From Fasciola hepatica (taxonomy: Eukaryota > Platyhelminthes > Trematoda > Plagiorchiida > Fasciolidae), in the NCBI GenBank assembly GCA_948099385.1, contig CANUEZ040000183.1, forward strand, positions 7,998,001 to 8,062,000: DNA of 64,000 nucleotides. Direction: 5' to 3'. The position numbers and the translations under genes are program-made. The notes below the pieces were generated by a model, which worked only from the letters and a program-made list of their open reading frames with translations, was not told the origin of the DNA and searched no databases. This document shows positions 1 through 11,812 of this stretch, in pieces. Position 1 is the first letter of the stretch. The number at the start of each line of letters is the position of its first letter.

Positions 1-2501
1 AGTACGCACGCATTTTTGGCATGCGCGACCAAAGGTTATTTACCGTATCGATTAATCACATCACTGTCCAGACCCTTATTGATTGCACTGATAGCAAACT
101 TACCTGTTGACTCGTTAAAACAGGTTCTACGTTAGGATGCGGTTGTGTAGTCGGTTTATACTGAGTGTAATACACGTGCGATCTGCTTTCTTCTTTCTAC
201 AAGCCATTGTGAGTTCTCGGCAACTGAAAGAGGCAACTCTGAAGTCAATCGTGCGAACCAATGATCACCCGACAGGCACAAGAGGGATATGTGATTATGT
301 ATTGAGCAGCTCACAAAAGATAAAACAGGTTCTACTGAGGAAGAACATGCAACTGATAGACGAGTTTCAGTCGACAGAAATATGGTACAAGTGAAAACTT
401 TCGGATCCAGATGTTATTAGGGTTGAAGGGATCAAACCAGAAAATTGGGAGGTCGAGTAGGAGACTTTAGGCCAGCAGGCACACGATAAAAACAGAGCAA
501 GAATGAACTCCTTAACAGGGAAGAAGCTGGAAGGGACAGTGAGTCATCTGAATGGTTCTTGAGTGACTCTGGTACGGCCGTAATCTCTATCCTGAACAAG
601 TATAGTCGCCCATTTTATTTACAGAAGTAAATACACAAACACGGAAAGAAAACAAACTTCAAAAGACTGTAAGTATGAATCAACATCGATTTTCAGAAAC
701 ATTTTTAATGGAAAATCCGTATTAGCAACACTGAAGGAAAATGTAGGATGCTAGGAGCTACAGATCAGTTACTAGATCAAGCACTTAATCTGAACCAGTT
801 AGTGGTGCAGACATGCCCAAAGATAAATCTCCTCGGTGTACGTTAGTCTCTGATGCGGGCCCTGGCTGGAGGATGGGTTGAGATGACCAGTCGACGACGT
901 GACAAAAGACGTGAACAATGGTGTGGGCTGTTTGGGGTGTTTTCGGTCCACGACCTCTACCAGCCAGATTGTTGGACATATAAGTTGACTTGGCACGATG
1001 TCTCATGGTCAGTGGTGTACTTATATTATAGTCCAGGGTAAATGAGTTGTTTATTCACAACTATGCCCTCGGACATCGCTAAAACCAATCAACCATGACG
1101 GAACTATTCATCTGCGTCAGTGATATCCATTCCACTTGCAGGCAGCCTTTGACCGGCCAGATGGTGTATTGATGTGGTTTATATGCCTTGCTCCATCCCA
1201 CTGCGTTTAGTCCGTGTTACGCAATCGCGTTCATCATCGCTCCATAATTGTCCGTCAATCGTTTTAAAGCAACCAACTATTTACCTATACAACGAGTAGT
1301 GGGCATACTCCATCACACTTGCATTCAAGCTCGCAGTTTAGGTACATAACTTTCACCCAAAACTGCCCTTTCTGTCTATTTGTTTCTTACGCGTCTTCCG
1401 CTTTATCCTTGACTGGACAATAATGTTCAGTACTAACCAGAGGTTATTGGTCTAAAAAACTAAACTCGAGATTTTCGTAATGGAACGACCCACAAAGAGC
1501 AAAAAGTGAGCCAGATGTTTGAACACTGCTACTGATAGTCCGTTATCGGTTGGCTGTTGAGGCCCGAGTTCGCTGATGCTCAAAACGGTTGCTGAGTAGG
1601 TGAAATGACCCAAGTGGGATTGTGAATATGACCGCACAAGGACGATAGAACGCTTCGGTCTCAATATCGGTTTGTACTTAAGAGGATGGAAGTAAACCAA
1701 GACCGAAGCTATTTCAAGCGATTCAGCATAGATAAGGTTGGTAGGCATCCTCCCGCCGTGCACAGGAAAGGTATGCAACATTGGTAGCAGGATAACAGCA
1801 CAAAAACCGATTAGATTCAAACTGGAATAAAATGCATTTCGATTTTGTAATCCATCAGACGAACACAAAAAACAGACGCGTACATGCCAATCGGTCTGAT
1901 GATCACGTAAATACGCATTTAACTAGCTAGTTGACAAACCAGTTGATTCATTTAGCACCTATGAAAATTCCAACAACTCTTAAAGGGCTCGCTCGTGTAT
2001 GTATATATGTACGTATGTATGACCAACAGATCAATTAACTGACCCACTCGTTATCACGAATTCTGAACCGATTCGAACTGATTCTGTTGAACAAACAACG
2101 TGAATTCCTCGCTTTTCGTTCACGGAGAATAGCAAGCATAGAGACACGACAGAAGAGTTTATTGTTAAAGAGCCACAACGATTTTGACTGCGCGTGTGAC
2201 TAACTTACTGTTTATAAATGTATCAAACAGCAAGAAATCTGTTTGATCGTAGGTACTGTGCACGGTGCATCACTTACTGAACAACTAAAATCCCCTACTA
2301 CTCAAATAGGCAAAGTAGTCAAGCGATATAAGTCATTTGTCCGTTAAGCCCATACTGAGAACAAATAGGAGGCTACCTCCATATACAGGCGACAAGTTAG
2401 CAACGTTAAAAACTCGGCAGTGGACGGGCCCTGGTCTGTCACTCAATGTTATTACTACTATTCAAACAACCCATTAACATCTAGCCATTGAGCTCGACCG
2501 T

Positions 2502-2755
2502 TCGTGGTCGAACGGTTTAGAGCATCTGCTTATCGCACCGGAGATCAGAGATTCCAATCCGGCTACCACCGGTCAATTTGCCGCGGACAGTATTCCACGT
2601 CGTCCGGTTAGCCATCACAACTGACTTATCGGGACTTTACTTGATTCTTGATCACTCCAAGTCCCAGGTTCTGGTTACCGACCATCCTTAATTAAGCAGT
2701 GGGCCTTCAAGGCTATGACTTATTGTTATGCACTCAAGCGCAAGCACGTGACGGA
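2502..2755 (+). repeat. SINE-A, full copy
   Basis: Head GTGGTCGAACGGTTTAGAGC with a B-box-like AGATTCCAATCC, ACCGGTCAATT junction, GACTTATCGGGACTTTACTT, CCCAGGTTCTGGTTACCG, GCAGTGGGCCTTCAAGGCTA and tail ACTCAAGCGCAAGCACGTGA. The family consensus was assembled by eye from about 20 copies here. Confidence 0.8.
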
Positions 2756-2984
2756 TACACATCAGTGAAACAGCTGTGAAGTGCTAAGGTGGAATTTTAT
2801 TACTGAGTTGCACAAAGAATCATTTCGTCCAGCCAACCATCTAGTAACACAGATATTCTGAATGAAGTGCCAAACATGGTCAAAATGGCTTGTAATATGC
2901 CTGGATCTTCATCCAGAAGAATTATGTCGTCCATATTTCAATCCGTTCCACTAACTCTAGCGAAAAGCCTTCTCTGCCTGCGAA

Positions 2985-3240
2985 TCATCTCAGTTCACTG
3001 GTAAAACAGAATATATGGGTTATTCGTCCATGTACCCAGTCGGTGCACAAAACGTATTGGTCCGACTGATGTGGGCGACCGAGACTTAGGGCTTAAGAAC
3101 CACTGATACGATTCATCCTTCATTCTATCGATCGGCTATATTGTCGCTCGTGACTTTGTGGGCTGAAGCTTGGGCTCGGTACCGCACATGTTCTGACTGT
3201 TAACGTGACTGGGAGTCTGTCAACAGCCATTCATTTATAC
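2985..3240 (+). repeat. Dispersed repeat C, copy 1
   Basis: Shares ACAGAATATATGGGTT, GGTCCGACTGATGTGGGCGA, TTCTATCGATCGGCT, TGGGCTCGGTACCGCAC and GTTAACGTGACT with 55920-56150. Nature unknown. Confidence 0.55.
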
Positions 3241-3695
3241 AAACTTTATGGTTGAACTGAATTTTTCTGGCATATTCTTTGACACGAGGCACCATCAGGG
3301 AACTGTGCAGTTAAGTGAATCGCAGGCCGTTTTCGTTGCGGGTCTACGTGAGGTGAGCCTGTGTTCCAGAATCTGTCAGAGTTAATTGATGGTCAACACA
3401 ACCTCGATGAGGTATCATCCAAGCTTGGTTCTAGAGCGAACACTGTGAACGAGTGCTTGACAAACGATGGGGAATATAATCGGCGAAAAGTTCGGATGCG
3501 ATGCTGACCAGATGTTTTCCTCTGTGATTTTCACAGAGCGACCGTCAGTGTGTACCTGTATTCTCAATTAGTACGAATTAGTAGGAAAGGAAAGGCACAA
3601 AATCTCAGAATAAAACGGGAGAATCCACAACCAAATCAATACGGCCGTTAAAGATGAGAAAAGCACGAAGTAAACGGCAGAACAGAGACAGTTAC

Positions 3696-3906
3696 CCACC
3701 ATGAGCTGGCGCAGCGAACGGCGAGTACGAAGAGGGATGTATAGGCCATGGATTGTTCATGACCGGCTGGACGCTGGTCATTGACTGAACAGCAGCCGGT
3801 GAAACGAACGGATTGTTTGTTGAGGTCGCCACAAATGGGACTACTGATGTTTGACCGATCGGACCAGATGCATTTGTGCTGGTTGCGGACAATGGGTCGG
3901 CGAAAT
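3696..3906 (-). CDS. PICALM: PICALM-like exon (C-terminal tail, NPF motif)
   Basis: TTTATTCCGCAG precedes 3906. Two bases complete an Asp codon, followed by 69 codons and two leftover bases before GTAACT at 3695. The sequence starts FADPLSATSTNASGP, contains NPF at 3814-3806 (EH-domain ligand motif known from AP180/CALM partners such as EPS15) and ends SPFAAPAHG. If the donor is not used, translation reaches TAA at 3694-3692 one codon later, so this may be either an internal or the last coding exon. No obvious AATAAA lies close downstream on this strand. Confidence 0.85.
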
Positions 3907-4198
3907 CTGCGGAATAAAGATTGTTCATGACAAGTGAGTCACAAAATTTGTTGCGCCATTTTTGTAAACAACAGAGAAGTTGACCGGTGCAACTGCCCCT
4001 TCCATTGCCCTAATGACTCATTGAACTAGTTACTACAGAAAAGAAAGACGAGTATAGGTATTACGGAAACTAATTTCGGTTGAAAACATCACTCAAGGGA
4101 CGGATATTTATGGGTCACATAGCTGAACACAACAACAAAAACCGGAAAAGTGGAAACCAAAACACGTACTGGTTGATTGGTATAAATTTCTATTACCT

Positions 4199-4410
4199 TT
4201 GGGATGGCCGGTTCGAATCCCGTCGCCACCGATCACTCTCGTGGCAGACAGCAATCTGCTTTCGCTTGGCCCGTTACCACGCCTGACCTATTGCGACCTC
4301 ACCTGGTTCCTTTTTCTGGTCTGAGTTTCAAGGTCACATTTGCCGGTCTCCCTCTAAGTGCAGTGGATACTTCTGACTATGGGATATGCCCCTTCCACTG
4401 CACTCAACTC
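4199..4410 (+). repeat. SINE-A, partial head
   Basis: Starts inside the head at the B-box (GGTTCGAATCCCGTCGCCAC) and runs through GTGGCAGACAGCAATCTGCT to CCCCTTCCACTGCACTCAAC. Confidence 0.75.
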
Positions 4411-5379
4411 TCCGACTTCGGCGTCAAACCCGTCTACTACACACATCAATATTCTGACGTTTACTGTGGTAAGTTTAAAGGGACATCTAGAGTGTACAAC
4501 GGCAGCGGACAACGTTTGTTGGTAATGGTCTTCGGAGTTCGGTCGTTGCAAACAGGACAGAATTTTGTCCAAACTTCTATCCGAGGAGCTAGCGCCGATA
4601 CTAGCAACAAGGACTGACACTTGTTAAAGATTACAATGACAGAGGGAGAAAGGGTAGGACAGGTAAAAGAAGCTCTGTGGGGTGAGATTTTTCGCGAATG
4701 ACCGTAAACACCCAACAGTGTTGTCACCAAAGGCACAAGTAAGCACACTTTCGGTGATCATCACACTAAATTGCTTAAAAGCGCGAGGTGGAAAAAGTCG
4801 ATCGGTTGGGTTCTCAATGGGACTTCACAGATATTTTTGATTCCACACTTGCGTGAGCACACTTGCAAGTGCGACACTTCATAGACTTAGAGACCCACTG
4901 CACTCTCGAGGATAGACAAAAACCTAACCTGGAATTCCATACTTGCGTGAGCATACAGGTCAGCCGTGTTAACGAGCTAAGGGGATAATGGATTGTTGTC
5001 TACCACCGATTTGGGCCTCGGCGATGATTGGGTTCAGGAAGCGAAAACCCACCAAACAGTTAAACGGCTCGTGAAATACCCTATCCACGAAACACAACCG
5101 GATTAATTGTAGCGTTGAGGCGACATTCGACTGTGCGTCAGTTTGGTCGAAAAAACGAAACAACACTTTGATCATAGTTCTGGTGGCCCAATATGACCCG
5201 CGTTTTTTAATCGTTATCTTCCTCATCTACTACTACCGTTGTGGTATGTGCCATTCATTTGCCGATTTGCGTTTTAAACAACAACATGAAGGAGGAAATT
5301 GATGTGGTCTGCAGCGACAAATATGAAGAGAGTATACTGTAATCTCAAAAGTTTTTGTAACGGCTTTTTGAAGGCTAAA

Positions 5380-5930
5380 AAGTGTTTGGCATTCGCCAAC
5401 CTTAGTCATGTGTAGCGTCGACGTGACATCCGTCCATCTATCAACGGCTGACTGTTCGCTACAGCCAGGCCAGTGCTTCTGTATGGTTCAGAAACATGGT
5501 CACTGCGGGTGGATGATATTCGAAGACTGTCGATGTATGAACACCAATATCTTCATAACATTGTAGAATCTGGTGGGAACACCACATCAGCATTACTGAG
5601 GTTAGGCAGAGTATCCGGAACACAAACCAAATCATTAAACGGAACACTCAAGGTCACCAGACTAAGGTGGTTGGGACAAGTGTTGAACATGTCCCCGGAT
5701 AGGATTTCTTGAAGCGTAATGTTCGATGAGGTGGACAATGGTTGGATGGCAGAAGGATATGAAAGGCCTAACCATTGGGCCTGGTCATGTGGGACGTTTT
5801 CGGCATTCTGAGTGGGGTTTGATACATTGGGAAATATGGCTCGGTGTAGTGATCGGTGGAGTTTCTGTATTCACAAACCTACTTTATCAACTTGATACTA
5901 TTAGTGTCGTCCCCTTCTGACTCTCTACAC
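5380..5930 (+). mobile_element. RTE C-terminal fragment
   Basis: Reads RRRDIRPSIN around 5425, then VLLYGSETWSLRVDDIRRLS, YEHQYLHNIVESGG and VTRLRWLGQVLNMSPDR, with frame shifts between blocks. It matches the fragment at 43030-43460 more than the full-length copy. Bases 5786-5820 keep the uninterrupted version of the site into which another RTE inserted at 43460. Neither end is sharply defined. Confidence 0.75.
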
Positions 5931-6085
5931 ACTCCTGTTTTTTTTTCATTATTCCCGATCGAGGTTTCCGCTGAGAGATAGCAACCAAAGCCAACGCATC
6001 CAGTACATGGCTGTTTGAACTGAAATAAACTGAAAAACCGTAGTACAAACAGGACCAATCTTCTATGGTACTGGTATTAAAATTA

Positions 6086-6207
6086 CTATTTTGCGTTACA
6101 TGCTTCTGCACGAGTGGATTGGACAGGGTATGCCCCTATGCTCCGAAGACTCACTGCACTACCTTCGACAACCGGCAACCTGAACTTCAAACTGGGAATG
6201 ATGTAGA
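6086..6207 (-). repeat. SINE-A, 3' half (split by RTE)
   Basis: On the minus strand this is the SINE-A 3' half: CCCAGTTTGAAG, GGTTGCCGG, GTGCAGTGAG, GGCATACCC, CACTCGTGCAGAAGCATGT. The sequence stops at the target duplication 6199-6207 and continues at 10056. Confidence 0.85.
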
Positions 6208-6454
6208 TCATCATCATCATCATTATCATCATCGTACAGCGTTAAACAGTAGGGCAAGCCCCACTGATCACTGCCTTTCTCACCATGTTGCACGTTGAAT
6301 TAGGAAGTATGAATATACAAGATGGACAAGGACTGGACCTACATGGGTGGGAAAAGGAAAGAATGCCCTAGTGGACAACACACGGAGTACACAGTTTAAC
6401 CGTAAAAACGCACATCGATCAGTCATTCTGATTCGACAGAAAGTGACAACACGA

Positions 6455-6931
6455 TCACCACTGTTCGCGGTTCGCTGCCATATCCTTCAGTGTCTCCAGC
6501 CAACTGGTAGACGGATCTTTTGGACCCCAACCACGAAGATGTGAAGCACCTACTTTTCCTAGGTCTGCTGTACATTTTCTCACTCCTCGCTGCCACGTCA
6601 TCTGTTGACCTCCACGTGGTCTCTTCCACTCCTGAGGAGGAACGGAGAATAGGACACGGTACGGTAGACGTGTGTTTGCCATACGTAACACGTGTCCCAA
6701 CCAACGAAGTCTACTAAGTTGGATACGCTGTGACAGAACGTCCTCCGAATTAATACCCAATACTCGATTTCTGACCTCAGCATTACTCACTCGGTCATTC
6801 CACCCAATCCTAGCGATACCACGCAAACATCGATGGTCGAAAACCTCAAGACGACGAATATCTTCAGCACGCAGACCCCAAGTTTCGCAACCATACAATA
6901 AAAACTGAACGCACTGCGGCACAGTATACAC
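6455..6931 (-). pseudogene. RTE C-terminal region
   Basis: About 158 codons in a frame different from the RT stretch, with LLYGCETWGLRAEDIRRLEV, FDHRCLRGIARIGW and RVSNAEVRNRVLG, then LSRLRWLGHVLRM, GQQMTWQRGVRKC, and a final HLRGWGPKDPSTSWLETLKD. These blocks recur in every RTE fragment of the window and so served to identify them. The function of this region is not established; it lies between RT and the 3' UTR. Bases 6241-6454 form the 3' UTR and are strongly conserved with 43480-43680. Confidence 0.85.
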
Positions 6932-8246
6932 GACCTTTTAACTTCAGTGAAATATCAGGTCGCAGCCACAAGTGCTTCAATCCAGCGTACGCCGCTCGAG
7001 CCTTGGATATCCGCGTACTCAACTCTACTACTGTGCTCCCATCCGTCGTCACGCAGCTACCGAGGTAGGTGAAGTGATCGACAACTGACAGCACCTCCCC
7101 ATCAAGCATCAAGCTCGGAATCGTTGACGTCCAGTCTTGTAACATCACCTTGCACTTTGAAGGTGCAAAGCGCATGCCGAATGGAGCTACAGCTCTTGCG
7201 AGATTATCTAGTGCACGCTGAGCATGTTCCGTGCACTCGAACAAGCAGACAACGTCGTCCGCGTAATCTAGGTCACATAGCTTTCCACTATTTCCTAGTT
7301 CGACGCCTACATCCTGAGGATTTTGCTGCACATTGTCCATTATTTCGTCCATGACGAAGTTGAACAGGAATGGAGACAAAGGACATCCATGTCGAACACC
7401 ACTCGTCGTTTCGAACCGACCGGATAGTTTACCGTAAACCCTAACGCGGCCAGAAGCACGAGAATACAATGATCTCAGTAGGTTCACGAACCTCTGGGGC
7501 ATACCTTTTCGATGAAGAACACTGAAAAGCGATGTTCGATCAACTGAATCGAAGGCGCCTTTCAGGTCTAAGAAAAGCATCATTGTCGGTCGGCGGTGCG
7601 TGTGACGCGTTTCAAGTAGTCGGCGAAGAGTAAAAATCTGGTCGATGCATCCTCGACCTGGGCGGAATCCAGCCTGCTGCTCGCGGACATCCCTCTCGCG
7701 AGCCGGTGTAAGACGGTGCAGCAAAATCGAACCTAATACTTTGGCGATTATCGGAATTAAGCTAATCCCACGATGATTACCACAGTCATTGCGTATTCCC
7801 TTCTTGAAGATGTGAACAATCAACGACTCACTCCATATTAACGGAATACACTCCTCCTTCCAAATGCCACGGAGCAAGCCGGTAAGTGATTTTATCAACG
7901 CCTCACCACCCAGTTTGAAAAGAACTGGAGGAAGTTCGTCGGGACCTGCCGCTTTCCCTCGCCTTAGTAATCGAATACATGACTCTACTTCTACTTCTGA
8001 TGGGGGCTCAAGTGATACCACCCAAGGAGTCGCAGTTGTTGACACGGGAGTGACTGCACTAGCGTGCGGCCAGCTAAACTGTCCCCTGAAGTACTCGGCC
8101 CATCGGTCAAGCCTTTGCTGTTTGCTATGGATGGGTTCTCCATTTCTATCGCAAATCGTTTCACTGACCTGGGTTCGCTGTCCACCGGTGTCACGAATAA
8201 GTTTGAACAGTCTTTGACTGCTGCCTGAAGCAGCTGCCACTTCCAT
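6864..8246 (-). pseudogene. RTE reverse transcriptase domain, largely open
   Basis: A 460-codon open stretch, the longest in the window. In order it shows LIRDTGGQRTQVSETI, GKAAGPDELPPVLFKLGG, the QQAGFRPGRGCIDQIFTLRR block, FLDLKGAFDSVDR (first catalytic Asp), SGVRHGCPLSPFLFNF, LCDLDYADDVVCLF (YADD, second and third catalytic Asp), APSKCKVMLQDW and HFTYLGS. All palm residues are present. An in-frame TAA directly upstream (8247-8249) separates it from 8247-8483, which encodes the linker from the endonuclease. A frameshift near 6900 cuts it from the C-terminal region. Confidence 0.9.
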
Positions 8247-8697
8247 TTATTCGGCTACCTTGACCCACCAATTTTCGCGATCATTCTTAAGACTTTTCAT
8301 AACTTGTCTTTGCAGCTTTCTCCGCATCGTATTCATCACCTTATGGTTCGAGAGCTGGCGCTTTTGCTCCATTATACTCAGCGACTCTTGCGAGATCCAG
8401 TGCCTTTGATGGACATCGGATCTAGGACCACATGCAAAACCTGCTGCAAACTGCATCGCCTGTTTGATGAGCCCAATGCTCATCTACATTACTGTTCGTC
8501 GTAGATCCTAGCTCATGTGCTAACTTCTGCTCATAACGGGTGCAAACTTCTGGATCACACAAACGTTGCACGGCTAATCCGGTTTGCGGTTTGCGACGAT
8601 GACCATAGAGCCGGAGAAACAATCGCATTAAAACTAAGGCATGGTCCGACTCTATGTACTTGGACCAGTAATATCTAAAGTTCTGAACAGAAGTGCG

Positions 8698-9354
8698 TCA
8701 CCGACAGCTTACGGTAATATGATCAATTTGACTCAAAGTACCTGTACAGTTAGAGCGCCATGTCGTTGTGCGACGCGAGCTGTGTCTGAAATTGGTGCTA
8801 GACAAGAACAATCGATTGTCTGTACAAAACTGGAGAAGTCTATCCCCGTTATCTGTACGCTCAAAGGGTAAAGCACAACGGCCACCTAAACTGGCTTCTG
8901 ACACACTGAGTTTGCCAACTTGTGCATTGAAGTCACCAGCTAGCACTACAATGTCAGAACCTTTACTGCTGCGAACGAGGGTGCCGAGTTCATCGTAAAA
9001 CTCATCTTCCTGCAAGTCTGAGCTGCAGTTCGTTGGGGCGTATGTCGAGATCACAAACAAATTGCGCTTAACACAACTATCTTTTAAAACGGCAACTGAC
9101 CCTTGGTGTTTCACAGCACATAAACGACTGTTAACAGGGATCCAGTCTAAAAAGGCAGCCTCAGCCTTGTCAGTCAAGACAATTCCTACACCACGTTGAC
9201 CCACAGATCTAGCTGCTTCGTTTCCTGAGGTGCGCAGAAAATACCTCGATGAGATACCAACAGTTAGTTGAATCACACTGCTCGAATCCTGGATACGCGT
9301 TTCGCCTAAGTAGCAGACATCAATCTTCAGAGAATCTAGTGTGATGCTAGGCAT
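8698..9354 (-). pseudogene. RTE endonuclease domain (AP-endonuclease type), frame-broken
   Basis: A 218-residue open stretch with the ordered endonuclease blocks of non-LTR elements: IDVCYLGETRIQD near the start (the catalytic Glu of the SET block), VISTYAPTN, VLAGDFNAQVG (catalytic Asp and Asn), RTDNGDRLLQFC and QIDHITVS near the end. The first block, FNVRALMQSGQQ, lies upstream in another frame (9336-9563), so a frameshift separates them near 9350. The SDHALV block follows in yet another frame around 8640. In life this domain nicks the target DNA to prime reverse transcription; here it is disrupted. Confidence 0.85.
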
Positions 9355-10055
9355 GCCTGCTGACCGGACTGCATGAGTGCACGCACGTTGAAGGAGCCGA
9401 GATTCAGAGGCTGACGAGGCTTGAGGAAATGTGAGTTACCAGACAGAGGATTATTCCCGACACTATTTGACAATGAACCGTTGTGAGTATCGACCGTGTT
9501 ATCAGTGGGAGCATTATGGGTGGATAGATGGGGCAAAGAGAGGTGGTTAGGCACAGAAGACAAAGGTTGAATAAAAGAGAGGGAACTCTAAGCAGTAGCC
9601 TACTTATCACAACCCACCCCGCTCGATGCAATGGGCAGTGCGGTCCTGATTATCCTACGCGACGAACGATGCAGTATGGAATTTTTTCTATTCGTGCAGT
9701 TCATGGGAGATGTTGGACCGGTACTTCTAGGGTGTCCAGCCACAAAGCACGAGAACGATTAGGGTCCTCATCCAAAGCCTTTAGTTCTAACGAGAACCTA
9801 TCCGCAAGGCAGCGAAATGGCTTAGTAGAAGCTCATTTGCTTGGATCAATTATTCTTCCACTGATTTTGCCGATTGAGTTGCCAGCTCAAATCAACCCTC
9901 AACCTGGAGGACCAGGAGACTGAACTTTGTCTGACCTCTACCCATTGACCTGTCAGGCATGATTGCATCTCCGGCTTAAAGAAGCCATCCTGTATAGCTC
10001 TTTGGGTCATAGAGGCGCGCAAGCCATCACACCACGTCAAGGTGTAGTCTCATCG

Positions 10056-10220
10056 TGATGTAGAAGAGTGCAAGGTCCCAGCAGGTCTCGTAGGATTTCG
10101 AGCTGGATGACAGTGGATTAAGGTCTACCACCAAAGTGACTGGTGGTACCAGTACTCGAACCTCTGACCTCCGAGGTGGTAGGTAAACACTCTAAACCAC
10201 TTGGCCATTATCGGTACCAG
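10056..10220 (-). repeat. SINE-A, 5' half with tRNA-like head (split by RTE)
   Basis: On the minus strand it begins with ATGGCCAAGTGGTTTAGAGT (A-box-like), then GGTTCGAGTAC (B-box-like), GGTGGTAGACCTTAATCCAC and GGGACCTTGC. It is the continuation of the SINE-A half at 6086-6207; joined length is about 280 bp. Confidence 0.85.
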
Positions 10221-10379
10221 TCATGCACAACTTGGGGGCTCGGCCGTTTGTGCATTTGCAAGCGATTTAACTGCTTTGGTCAAGAATTCTCGAAAAAAGC
10301 CGAGGACATCATTAGCAGGTTGAGATACTGGTTCCAAACCTTATAGCACCCGTCAGTTTTTGCCGTAGATGACAGGCAG

Positions 10380-10450
10380 TGGTGGTCGAATGATCATTTT
10401 GGCGAGCCCTTTACTTTGCGGTTACGGATTCAAACTTGACCACAACTAGT
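10380..10450 (+). repeat. SINE-A head only
   Basis: GTGGTCGAATGATCATTTTG followed by GATTCAAACTTGACCACAAC, the tRNA-like head without the body. Confidence 0.5.
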
Positions 10451-10723
10451 CACTGTACTACTACTTCCTTCCATAAATATTGTACAATTGTCGCTGGAGA
10501 AACAAAGCTAAATAAACTAAAGATGCTGGAAATTTAATTGATTATCCACCGGAAACCATGAATTCTGGGTCTCTCTAACAGTATAGTGGGCCAAGTATGT
10601 GTAAGTGTTCGTTTGTTTGACTCATGCGCAACAGTGAAAAAACAAACGGACCACGTGACGCACACCCCCTCTTGATCATTACTAAACGACATAAAACGCA
10701 CAAACTTGAGATGTATAACTTAC

Positions 10724-11190
10724 CAAGCAATACCAGAGCCTGGTTCCCATTAGTCAAAGTGGGCTGGTTGCCCCCACCTGTGGAAGCGTGCCAAGGGTTG
10801 CCGGTCGTGGACCGTTGTGTAGTCCACGGGGAGTCAGATGCGTTCAGTCCAGCTGTGGCAGACTCCCCGGTGGCAGTGGAGGAGGAAAACAGGTCAAAAA
10901 ACTCGGTATCTGTGGACAACTTTTTCAACTTGTCCTCAGCCATACGCATATCGGCCTCCGCGCCAGAAACCGCACGCTGATGAGCGTTGGAAACGAATGA
11001 TTCAAGACGGGCACGTTCTTCCTCGATGATACGTCGACGTTCGGCCTCGGTAAGCACGAAGTCCCCGGATGGCGCGTGATGCGTCGGATCTGCTGCGGAA
11101 CTAGAAGGGTCACCTAGATCACGGGCAAAATCCGACTCAGAACGATGCAGTGTGCTCAAGCTTGACTCGGATAGGTTTGAACTGGGTGTT
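10724..11190 (-). CDS. PICALM: PICALM-like exon (post-ANTH tail)
   Basis: A pyrimidine tract ending TCTTCCAG precedes 11190 and GTAAGT follows 10724. The exon is 467 nt: one completing base, 155 codons, one leftover base. It starts TPSSNLSESSLSTL, then has a charged stretch near 11080-10960 (EAERRRIIEEERARLESF) comparable to the CALM segment rich in Glu, Arg and Lys after ANTH. FFDLF near 10900-10886 fits the FxDxF motif known to bind the AP-2 alpha appendage. Ser/Thr/Gly-rich sequence follows, with NPW. An upstream acceptor at 11266 is out of phase with the previous exon. The open frame extends to 11288 but that part is intron by this model. Confidence 0.88.
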
Positions 11191-11727
11191 CTGGAAGACG
11201 GAAGACGAACGAGTAACTCGGAAATTAAATGTTCGTAGTATGGCGTAATTTCGTTTACTTTACCTGAGTCGATTGATACGTGGTTCACTCGACAAAAGAA
11301 ACCCTCCGAGTCCGAATGAGTACCGCGTAGTTAGTTCCCATTTTACGTCAACTTTTATTTTATCTCCAACCAAGTATTTTTTGTCACACGGCAAAAAGTT
11401 GTGGTTTTCCAGATTCTAAAATGTGGCGATTCTTCCGACCCCAAAATCACTGCCACCGCATTTCCTTAACCTTAGTTATTTCAAACGTTTTGGAGACTGC
11501 AACTTCCGACCATTTGCTCCGGCTCATTAAACGCGAACGGCTGTTGAGCGAGCGCCAATACAGTTTCGACTCCATTGGGCAACCATTTCTGGTCCTCATT
11601 TCTCTATTTTGTTCATCAGCGATCGACAATCACGAAGGTACACACTTTCGATCGTTTCCGTCACAATGGTTTACCGTCTGTTGTGTTCGAAATCTCAACG
11701 ACAATTTTTTTTATTTCCAGTAATTTT

Positions 11728-11730
<3 letters not shown>

Positions 11731-11807
<77 letters not shown>
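11731..11807. repeat. (TA)n microsatellite, 77 bp
   Basis: Uninterrupted TA dinucleotides, directly before a 5'-truncated RTE 3' end. Confidence 0.97.
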
Positions 11808-11809
<2 letters not shown>

Positions 11810-11812
11810 GTT

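Larger units (their letters stand above)
1..3691. other. Region downstream of last recognised PICALM-like exon
   Basis: No exon could be supported here. It holds a SINE-A copy (2502-2755, plus) and a copy of dispersed repeat C (2985-3240). The 1452-1868 minus open frame includes a string weakly like the RTE HFTYLGS segment and may be an eroded fragment. If the donor at 3695 is real, a further C-terminal exon lies here or left of the window; I could not recognise it. Confidence 0.5.
6208..10055 (-). mobile_element. RTE/SR2-like non-LTR retrotransposon, full length, mutated
   Basis: A 3848-bp unit reading on the minus strand, with about 500 bp of 5' leader, an apurinic-type endonuclease region, a reverse transcriptase, a C-terminal region and a short 3' UTR ending in a (TGA)n-like tail at 6208-6240. 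It is bounded on both sides by TGATGTAGA (6199-6207 and 10056-10064), a perfect 9-bp target duplication. The 5' end aligns with the start of another copy at 40465. The flanks together form one SINE-A, so this element landed inside it. Endonuclease and RT frames carry several frameshifts and at least one in-frame stop, so it is not autonomous now. RTE assignment rests on layout, the AGDFNAQVG and YADD blocks and the simple-repeat tail; a CR1-side placement is less likely. Confidence 0.88.
3907..10723 (-). other. Intron, 6.8 kb
   Basis: Contents from low to high coordinate: SINE-A remnant 4199-4410 (plus), RTE fragment about 5380-5930 (plus), 3' half of a SINE-A 6086-6207 (minus), full-length RTE 6208-10055 (minus), 5' half of the same SINE-A 10056-10220, and a SINE-A head 10380-10450 (plus). 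Between 4420 and 5380 I see no recognisable feature apart from two short similar copies of ATTCCAYACTTGCGTGAGCA near 4850 and 4934. Confidence 0.7.

Noticed and set aside
11191..11288. ATG-initiated extension of the exon frame at 11288 as a gene start
   Set aside because: The polypyrimidine tract and TCTTCCAG at 11191 give the phase needed by the upstream exon; the extension is intronic.
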